Made by a program: the position numbers and the translations under genes. A stretch of DNA of 11,779 bases from JAFLCA01 sp041907145 (GTDB lineage Bacteria; Bdellovibrionota_C; UBA2361; JAFLCA01): contig JAYRHW010000079.1 in the NCBI GenBank assembly GCA_041907145.1, positions 1 to 11,779 on the forward strand, read 5' to 3'. Shown here piece by piece: positions 6,676 through 11,779 of this stretch. Under the pieces are notes generated by a model. It was not told the DNA's origin, made no database searches, and was given only the letters and a program-made list of their open reading frames with translations. Numbering within the stretch: the first letter of the stretch is position 1; each line of letters begins with the position of its first letter.

Positions 6676-7656
6676 ATGAGGTTTTCGGACCGAGATCGCC
6701 TAATTGCCGGAGCACTGCAATTTCGCCGCGATGAGCCGGTAGCATCCATAGCCAAGCAGCTAGGACTGCGAACTCACCAAGTGCAATACGCATTGAGCCG
6801 TCTGCTGCAATCCAAAGTACTGCGCCCCTGGGTTTACATAAATCCCTTTGCCCTTGGCATGGAGGAGTATGAAGTGCTCTTTACCTTGGGCGCTGCATCT
6901 AAGCGAGTGAAGAGTAATTTCGATGCTTTCCTAAGATCTCATTCCAAAGTTGTATGGTTTGCCGTCTTGGGCGGTGACTACCAATACGGAGTGCGACTTG
7001 CGGTTCGACGCAATTATGAGTGTGTACGGTTCCTGGAGGAAGTTCGCAAACGGTTCGGAGGCATTCTCTTACGTAAGTCTTTTGCCGTGCTTCTTCAGTT
7101 CGAGGCTTATCCCAAGCGCTATCTTAGTCCTCCGAATTCCAAGGTGATTCGAAGTGGAGTACAGATTGCACCGCCAACTTTGCAGCGGAAGTTCGACCGC
7201 ACTGATTATGTGCTGCTCGGTGCTCTTGTCGCGAATCCCACGGCCTCGGAGAGAGATTTAAGTCTGCGCACTGGATTGGCTCGTGGAACCGTCCGCGCGC
7301 GGATTGCTGCCTTGCAAAAGAACGGAGTGATTCTGAGCCGGGCCTATCTGGTGAGCGCGTCACGCATGGGAATGCAGGCTTTTAAGGCGCTCATTCACAG
7401 CAAGGGATTACAGCCGCAAATCCGGGAACAAATTATGAAATTCATTGCTACTCACCCTCAGGTCGTAAATTTAAGTACCTGTCTCGGGGAATGGGACTAC
7501 GAGCTGGGCATCGAGGTAGTCAACCCGCTTCAAGCCTCCGAGATTGTTTCCGAGCTTTATGAGGCCAGTGGGGACTTGATCTCTCATATCGAGCTCCTTC
7601 CGGTCTTCGAACAGAACGTGTCGGAGCGATTCGCCATCGATGGTCTGGAAGCATGA
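6676..7656 (+). CDS. Tandem-duplicated Lrp/AsnC-like transcriptional regulator
   Basis: The 326 residues contain two Lrp/AsnC-type modules in series. Module 1 has a winged helix-turn-helix (about 3-50, DRDRLIAGALQF...ASIAKQLGLRTHQVQYALSRL) and a RAM-like alpha/beta domain (about 62-150). Module 2 has a second HTH (about 174-222, DRTDYVLLGALVANPTASERDLSLRTGLARGTVRARIAAL) and a second RAM-like domain (about 230-312, ending ISHIELLPVFE). Usual Lrp proteins have one module of about 150 residues, so this is a covalent dimer, which could bind an asymmetric operator or two different ligands. It has an AAGGGA sequence ten bases before the ATG. It is divergent from the HD-hydrolase operon and lies 31 bases upstream of the Fic-like gene, so it probably regulates one or both. 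The ligand is unknown. Confidence 0.85.
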   Translation: MRFSDRDRLIAGALQFRRDEPVASIAKQLGLRTHQVQYALSRLLQSKVLRPWVYINPFALGMEEYEVLFTLGAASKRVKSNFDAFLRSHSKVVWFAVLGGDYQYGVRLAVRRNYECVRFLEEVRKRFGGILLRKSFAVLLQFEAYPKRYLSPPNSKVIRSGVQIAPPTLQRKFDRTDYVLLGALVANPTASERDLSLRTGLARGTVRARIAALQKNGVILSRAYLVSASRMGMQAFKALIHSKGLQPQIREQIMKFIATHPQVVNLSTCLGEWDYELGIEVVNPLQASEIVSELYEASGDLISHIELLPVFEQNVSERFAIDGLEA

Positions 7657-7687
7657 TTAGAAGCTCAAGACATGCTACTCTACGGGC

Positions 7688-8347
7688 ATGGAAAGCGGTA
7701 TTCAGCAGCATCAATTGAGGCCTTTGGATCAGCGAATGGCCCTGAGCATTGATCAATCCATCGAGCGTATCATGCGGCTCTCGCGGTCCTTTTGTGGTGA
7801 GTCCAACACCGACGTTAGTGCTCAGAAGGAGCCCTTTGTCGTGCCGCAGGACGCGGTGGGCTCGCTCGTTGTATCCAACTTCCGTACAGCGGTTGGCCGT
7901 CTTTTGATGCTCGAACGCCGCGACCTTCGCATAGGGGCAGATGCTGAGCTTATTCTCTTGGATACCGCTCGAACGATTAATGAGGGGCTTCACCCGGTAA
8001 GACGGCCGTTCTTTCGTCACTGGGAGACTCCTTTCTCGGAGCACTCACGGGTGTCTCAGATTCGCCACGAGTATGATCACTTTTGCAAGCGCTTTGCCGA
8101 TGAATGGGCCTTTGGCTTTCGCGACCCGGTTGCCTTCGGTGCTTGGACGGAATGGGCCGCCAATGCGCGCGGTCACTTCTGGTATGACGGTTGCGGGCGT
8201 ATTACGCGAGCCGTAGCCGTTAGTAGCCTGGCGCGGGAGGGCTTAGTTTATCCATGCTTTGAGAGCCGCAAAGAGTACTTCGCGCTGATCAGAGAGCCTC
8301 TCGAGCAATGGACTCAGACGTATCGCTCTCGCCTTGCAGGTATGTAA
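7688..8347 (+). CDS. Divergent Fic-domain-like protein
   Basis: This is a 219-residue soluble protein. Residues 163-174 read HFWYDGCGRITR, which aligns with the Fic motif HPFxDGNGRxxR: His163, Asp167, Gly168, Gly170, Arg171 and Arg174 are kept, while Pro becomes Phe, Phe becomes Trp and Asn becomes Cys169. The preceding helix (about 90-102, LLDTARTINEGLH) and the WTEWAANARG lead-in fit a Fic fold. Canonical Fic proteins transfer AMP or similar groups to hydroxyl side chains. Asn helps hold the phosphates, so Cys may change the activity or the donor. I find no clear inhibitory (S/T)xxxE(G/N) helix. The ATG at 7688 lacks a strong SD; ATG at 7736 (Met17, GGA seven bases upstream) is an alternative. 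It follows the Lrp-like gene by 31 bases in an apparent operon and ends 7 bases from the convergent HD gene. Confidence 0.7.
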   Translation: MESGIQQHQLRPLDQRMALSIDQSIERIMRLSRSFCGESNTDVSAQKEPFVVPQDAVGSLVVSNFRTAVGRLLMLERRDLRIGADAELILLDTARTINEGLHPVRRPFFRHWETPFSEHSRVSQIRHEYDHFCKRFADEWAFGFRDPVAFGAWTEWAANARGHFWYDGCGRITRAVAVSSLAREGLVYPCFESRKEYFALIREPLEQWTQTYRSRLAGM

Positions 8348-8354
8348 GCGATAG

Positions 8355-8939
8355 TCAGCTCTGCCCAGCCAGCCCTAGCTCGGCCGCCTTGCCCTGCATC
8401 GCGGTAATCACGTTCTTGATATGCAGCTCCAGATCGATACCTAACTCCTCGGCGCCGAGTTTGATATCTTCCCGATTGCAGCCGCGGGCGAATGCCTTAT
8501 CCTTCATTTTCTTGAGTACGGACTTCGGCTCGAGATTCATAATGTTCTTGTCCGGACGCACCAACACGCTGGCGGTGACCAATCCGCTCAGTTCATCAAC
8601 GGCGAACAAAGCCTTCGCCATTTGACTTACTCGGGGAGTGTTCGTGTAAAGCGCATGCCCCATGATGGCGATACGTAGCTCTTCGGGATAGCCGAGCTCA
8701 GCAAGAATCTGGTTTCCCTTGAAGGGGTGACCCTCGGGAGAGACTGGCTCGGGAAATCTCTCATAGTCAAAGTCATGCAGTAATCCTGTCAGACCCCACA
8801 GCTCTGCCTCAGATCCGCTAACACCGAAATGCGCAGCGTACCAACGCATGCAGCACTCAACTGAGAGAGCATGCTTCAGTAAGCTCGCAGACTTGGTATA
8901 TTCATGTAGCAAAGCTAGTGACTCATCTCTCGTTTTCAT
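8355..8939 (-). CDS. HD-domain (HDIG-type) phosphohydrolase-like protein
   Basis: The ATG at 8939 is chosen because GGAG (complement at 8946-8949) lies six bases upstream. A TTG at 8951 is in frame, but the SD lies at and just downstream of it. The 194-residue protein has the HD metal-site pattern: KHALSVE with His23, GLLHDFDYERFPE with His55-Asp56, then GHPFKG and IMGHA supplying later histidines. This layout matches small uncharacterised HDIG proteins often annotated as hydrolases. The substrate, possibly a nucleotide or phosphoester, is not known. It is the last gene of a minus-strand operon, 28 bases after the membrane-anchored protein gene. It is a different HD subfamily from the SpoT-like protein at 5572-6582. 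Confidence 0.85.
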   Translation of the reverse strand: MKTRDESLALLHEYTKSASLLKHALSVECCMRWYAAHFGVSGSEAELWGLTGLLHDFDYERFPEPVSPEGHPFKGNQILAELGYPEELRIAIMGHALYTNTPRVSQMAKALFAVDELSGLVTASVLVRPDKNIMNLEPKSVLKKMKDKAFARGCNREDIKLGAEELGIDLELHIKNVITAMQGKAAELGLAGQS

Positions 8940-8967
8940 AACAAACTCCAATCGCGCTGTTTATATT

Positions 8968-9465
8968 TCAAGGCTGACTCAATTCCGGAGGGGCGCTCGC
9001 CTCTCCGGCGTACACTTCAAGAAGTTTGATCAGGGCCTGCGCCTGCAAGCTGCCTTCGACCTGCTGTCGTGAAAACTTATTTTCGAAGTTCCGATCACCG
9101 CGCTCAACCGAAAGAGTGATAGCGGGACCCGAGCTCAGGTAGGGCGGGAGGGCGAAGAGCTGTCCTTCGCGCGCGAGTTGCAAAATTCGCAGCACACGGG
9201 CATCCGAAGCTGCGGTCCCGGAGGTCACTAGATTCCAATCGGCTTGAAATTCCGGATAATTGGACGAGAATCTCACCTTCACCGGCTGCTCCTGCAGTGT
9301 TCCGGATCCCCCCGCCTTGTTGAACGTCTCCTCTATCGGGCTAAGCCAGTTTTCGTAGGCGACTTGTTTGGGATCCTTGGGGCGAAGCGGATCGCGATTT
9401 ATGGCAAGGAATAACAGCGTCGAAAGGACGAGAACGACAACTTTGGATCTGTGCACAGCATTCAT
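8968..9465 (-). CDS. Membrane-anchored hypothetical protein
   Basis: The 165-residue protein has a basic N-terminus and one hydrophobic segment (about residues 8-22, KVVVLVLSTLLFLAI), which would act as a signal anchor or uncleaved signal peptide and place the rest in the periplasm. The remainder is a small mixed alpha/beta domain (KVRFSSNYPEFQADW..., ALPPYLSSGPAITLSVERGDRNFENKFS) with no motif I recognise. There is no lipobox. The ATG follows the cca stop by 14 bases with no good SD, suggesting translational coupling, so it belongs to the HNH-cca-HD operon. Confidence 0.75.
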   Translation of the reverse strand: MNAVHRSKVVVLVLSTLLFLAINRDPLRPKDPKQVAYENWLSPIEETFNKAGGSGTLQEQPVKVRFSSNYPEFQADWNLVTSGTAASDARVLRILQLAREGQLFALPPYLSSGPAITLSVERGDRNFENKFSRQQVEGSLQAQALIKLLEVYAGEASAPPELSQP

Positions 9466-9479
9466 GAGAACACATCAAT

Positions 9480-10880
9480 CTAGGCAACTTTTGCCATGAG
9501 CTCCTGAGCGCGCTTTAGCAATTCAGTGCGCTCATTGAGATCGGGGCTTTCGATAACCATCTCTTCGAGTTGTTTCAAGAGTACTCCCATTTTCGGGCCC
9601 GGAGCCATACCAAGCGCGATTAAGTCATCCCCGCGAATACAGAGGGAGGATTGGCCGGCCTTTTGCCTGCGAATAAGTTCTGCATCGTAGAGGTCGTTAA
9701 ATTGACCTAGTTTTCGCGAAAATTCCTGATCGCTCATCTTGGGGGGTGCATCGGCGCGCTTAAAGATGCGCCAGCGATCGAACTGCTCGCCCAGATCGCG
9801 GATGAGCCGACGCACTCCTGCCGGACCGCATTCGAGCGGCCGCATATGATGCCTAACGAGGGCTCGGATTGCTGCCATGTCATCGTTTGAAAATTTCAGC
9901 CGCAACATGACCTGCTCGGCTATTTCCTCGCTAAAGTTCTCATGATTATAGAAATGTCTGCGTCCCTGTTCTCCGACCGAGAGCGAGCGCGGCTTGCCAA
10001 GATCGTGAAACAGAGCCGCCCAGCGGAGGAGTTTTTCCTGTGGGCAACGATCGAGGACCCAGAGGGTATGCTCGAAAACGTCATGGATATGGAAGTCATT
10101 CTGTTCGAATCCGACGCTGGGTAGCATTTCGGGGAGTAAGATTTCAATTATTGAGGTTGTAAGCATCGTACGAACCGCAGCTCCAGCGTGGGCAGATAGC
10201 AAAATGTGACTCAGTTCCTGCCTGATTCGCTCCGGGCTGACGGTCTTGAGTTCCGGGGCTAGAGACTTGGCTGCGGAAAGCGTGGAGGACTCGACGTTAC
10301 GTTCCTGCGCCGGGCCGAAGCGAATCATGCGAAGAATGCGAAGCGGATCTTCTTGGTAGCGATCCGCAGCATGGCCGACCGAACGCAAGATATTCCGATT
10401 CAAATCCTGAACTCCGCCGGTGGGGTCGATGATCGCGCGTGAATCGAGAGAAAATGCGATCGCGTTGATCGTGAAATCTCGTCCATGAAGATCCTCCTCG
10501 ATACTGCTCGAATAGTCGTCAGGCTTTGTGGAACCAGGTCTGCGGAAGGTAGTGATTTCTACGGATTTATCGCCGGCCAATGCGGTAATGGTGCCGTGGC
10601 GAATGCCGGTCGCGATGACTCGAATGCCTGCCTGTTCGAGAAGCTTGCTGCTCCTTTCGGGTGGAAAAATGCTCGCTAAGTCGAGATCCGAGGTGCCGCC
10701 TGAATGGATAGCTTCGCGAACAGCGCCGCCTACGAGATGCAGCTTGGCATCGGGTCCTAGTATACGATGCAGGATTTGAAGCGGCTCAGTGTCGGCCAGC
10801 GTGCTGAGGCGCGACTCAGCATTTACGTCGTTACGACGTGCTTCGGAGGAAGAGTTGCCACGAAAGGGGAACTTTACCAT
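9480..10880 (-). CDS. cca: CCA tRNA nucleotidyltransferase (class II, with HD domain)
   Basis: This enzyme adds or repairs the 3'-CCA of tRNAs using CTP and ATP without a nucleic-acid template. The 466 residues show the class II order: GG-AVR at 51-55 with catalytic D65 and D67, third carboxylate E108 (VEITTFRR), RDFTINA at 134-140, DPTGG...DL at 152-160, and the nucleotide-selecting EDPLRILR at 177-184. A C-terminal HD domain follows (FHDLGKP, H292-D293), as in many bacterial forms, where it can give phosphatase or phosphodiesterase activity. A poly(A) polymerase of the same superfamily is the main alternative. The gene starts inside the 3' end of the HNH gene, overlapping by 50 bases. The nearby tRNA-Ala has no encoded CCA, so the cell needs this activity. 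Confidence 0.92.
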   Translation of the reverse strand: MVKFPFRGNSSSEARRNDVNAESRLSTLADTEPLQILHRILGPDAKLHLVGGAVREAIHSGGTSDLDLASIFPPERSSKLLEQAGIRVIATGIRHGTITALAGDKSVEITTFRRPGSTKPDDYSSSIEEDLHGRDFTINAIAFSLDSRAIIDPTGGVQDLNRNILRSVGHAADRYQEDPLRILRMIRFGPAQERNVESSTLSAAKSLAPELKTVSPERIRQELSHILLSAHAGAAVRTMLTTSIIEILLPEMLPSVGFEQNDFHIHDVFEHTLWVLDRCPQEKLLRWAALFHDLGKPRSLSVGEQGRRHFYNHENFSEEIAEQVMLRLKFSNDDMAAIRALVRHHMRPLECGPAGVRRLIRDLGEQFDRWRIFKRADAPPKMSDQEFSRKLGQFNDLYDAELIRRQKAGQSSLCIRGDDLIALGMAPGPKMGVLLKQLEEMVIESPDLNERTELLKRAQELMAKVA

Positions 10881-11340
10881 TGAGTCTCATATTTAGTACC
10901 GGTAACCAATCTGGTTTGACCGGCTTCTTTCGCAACAGCATTTTCGCTTCCGCCGGGGTACGACCACCCTTCTTGCGATTGCAATGCGTGCAGCAACACA
11001 CGATGTTCTCCCAGGAGGTTCTACCGCCCTGGCTTCTGGGTACCACGTGGTCCAGAGTGGCCTCTTTGGAAGACAGCTCCTTCCCACAGTACTGACACTC
11101 AAAATCATCACGAGCGAGTATATTTGCCCTACAGAGAGGGGGAGACTTACGGCCTATTTTAACGAATTGGAGAAGGCGAACAACTGCGGGAGCTTTGATG
11201 ATCAGAGAAATCGAGCGAATATCGTGGTCGTATTCTTCGACAACTTCGACCTTGCCCATGAAGAACAGGGTCACTGCCCTTTGCCAAGATATGACCTTAA
11301 GAGGCTCATAACTGGCATTCAGTAGAAGGACGGACTGCAT
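10831..11340 (-). CDS. HNH endonuclease family protein
   Basis: The ATG at 11340 is chosen because it begins the conserved MQSVLLLNASYEPLKVISWQ block, has GAGAG just upstream, and lies downstream of the promoter at 11375-11403. An ATG at 11403 would overlap the -35 element. An AGGAGG stands about 19 bases before the chosen start, too far for a usual SD. The 169-residue protein carries a zinc-ribbon HNH site: C82-x-x-C85, LDHVVP with D97-H98, N112, C117-x-x-C120 and N121, followed by GGRTPAEA and a PDWLP tail. The family is widespread and chromosomal, with no methylase partner here, so a housekeeping DNA role is likelier than restriction. It heads the operon with cca. Confidence 0.9.
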   Translation of the reverse strand: MQSVLLLNASYEPLKVISWQRAVTLFFMGKVEVVEEYDHDIRSISLIIKAPAVVRLLQFVKIGRKSPPLCRANILARDDFECQYCGKELSSKEATLDHVVPRSQGGRTSWENIVCCCTHCNRKKGGRTPAEAKMLLRKKPVKPDWLPVLNMRLNGKVPLSWQLFLRSTS

Positions 11341-11374
11341 TGCTCTCTCGAAGACAGCACCTCCTATAAGAGTT

Positions 11375-11403
11375 ATTATGTGTATTATCGGCAGTTTAGG
11401 CAA
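11375..11403 (-). promoter_or_regulatory. Promoter for the HNH-cca operon
   Basis: On the minus strand TTGCCT (11403-11398) and CATAAT (11380-11375) are separated by 17 bases. Transcription would begin near 11368, about 28 bases before the HNH start codon. Confidence 0.55.
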
Positions 11404-11541
11404 GAAGGATAATAGGATAGTGGTCTAAATTGTCCAATTGGTTTGAGAAGTTGGAAGAGAATGGGAGGCTGGTGGAACTCAAATTCCTGGTTATGGACGC
11501 AGGGCACTCTGCATAGCCTGTCGTAGACATGCCACATAGAG
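11404..11541. other. Gap between the HNH promoter and tRNA-Ala
   Basis: No gene or strong terminator is visible. Only small inverted repeats occur, such as GGAA/TTCC near 11473-11486 and CCAATTGG near 11433-11440. Confidence 0.4.
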
Positions 11542-11614
11542 TGGAGCAGAGGGGGATCGAACCCCTGACCCCCGGCTTGCAAAGCCGATGCTCTCCCAGC
11601 TGAGCTACTGCCCC
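11542..11614 (-). tRNA. tRNA-Ala (TGC)
   Basis: The minus strand gives a full cloverleaf. The acceptor GGGGCAG pairs with CTGCTCC and contains the G3-U70 wobble pair that identifies alanine tRNA. The anticodon loop is TTTGCAA with anticodon TGC (complement at 11579-11581), the T arm is AGGGG-TTCGATC-CCCTC (one mispaired end), and the discriminator is A73. The bases that follow (CTC) show that CCA is not encoded, unlike tRNA-Asp in this window. It stands alone rather than between 16S and 23S rRNA genes. Confidence 0.96.
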
Positions 11615-11676
11615 GATTACTGAATTTACCGCCCCCAGAGCACGAGGCTGAAGGCCAAGGCCGGGAATGGATCGGT

Positions 11677-11776
11677 CAGGGTCTGGTTGAGCCCTGGCCG
11701 GTAACGAAAATCTTGGCAAAGCCAAGTTTTCGTCGGTAACAACTTGCGGGTCCAGGGTGAAGCTTAGCCACCCTGG
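11677..11776. repeat. Row of three stem-loops upstream of tRNA-Ala
   Basis: Three hairpins follow each other: CAGGG/CCCTG (11677-11696), CGAAAA-CTTGGC/GCCAAG-TTTTCG with one bulged T (11705-11732), and CCAGGGTG/CACCCTGG (11752-11776). The first and third share the tail CCCTGGCCG (11692-11700 and 11771-11779, 79 bases apart), and GGTAAC flanks the middle one on both sides. No gene is supported in 11615-11779. The pattern runs off the window, so it may be the start of a longer repeat. Confidence 0.5.
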
Positions 11777-11779
11777 CCG

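Noticed and set aside
7520..8044. Minus-strand open frame of 174 codons
   Set aside because: It is antisense to the Lrp-like and Fic-like genes, both of which show family motifs.
11396..11725. Minus-strand open frame containing 'GAVAQLGEHRLCKPGVRGSIPL'-like residues in part
   Set aside because: This peptide pattern is the well-known translation of a tRNA-Ala gene and not a protein.
11542..11779. rRNA operon spacer around tRNA-Ala
   Set aside because: No tRNA-Ile upstream within the visible bases, and the downstream side holds the HNH operon instead of 23S rRNA.

Overview
The window looks like chromosomal DNA of a Gram-negative bacterium of roughly 50% GC, with a short AT-rich stretch at the left edge. 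An SPII-type lipoprotein related to a metzincin-like family, an HNH protein of the 'LLLNASYEPLKVISWQ' type and a double Lrp-like regulator suggest the Bdellovibrionota/Myxococcota side of the old Deltaproteobacteria. That placement is an impression from family resemblance and not a measured result.

Left end (1-1030): an AT-rich helical protein gene (2-601) ends inside a copy of the 3' end of tRNA-Asp. About 180 bases of hairpin-rich non-coding DNA follow, then an intact tRNA-Asp(GTC) gene on the minus strand, then partial duplications of that tRNA. This has the form of a tRNA integration site of a mobile element.

Middle (1030-5550): a minus-strand lipoprotein with a decayed HExxHxxGxxH motif is followed by leuS (leucyl-tRNA synthetase) on the plus strand with a good promoter. 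leuS converges, 3 bases apart, on a small unknown gene. That gene lies downstream of a RelA/SpoT-type HD hydrolase gene, apparently in one operon.

Divergent cluster (5122-8347): the HD-hydrolase operon faces, across 93 bases, a plus-strand pair made of a tandem-duplicated Lrp/AsnC-like regulator and a divergent Fic-domain-like protein (motif HFWYDGCGRITR). The shared intergenic region carries a possible operator. This regulator/alarmone-hydrolase/Fic-like grouping is the best candidate in the window for an undescribed functional unit.

Right part (8355-11779): a minus-strand operon runs HNH endonuclease-like gene, CCA-adding enzyme (cca), membrane-anchored unknown protein, HD-domain hydrolase. 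Upstream are tRNA-Ala(TGC), which lacks an encoded CCA, and a set of stem-loops running off the window edge. Much of the window concerns tRNA: two tRNA genes, one synthetase and the enzyme that adds CCA.
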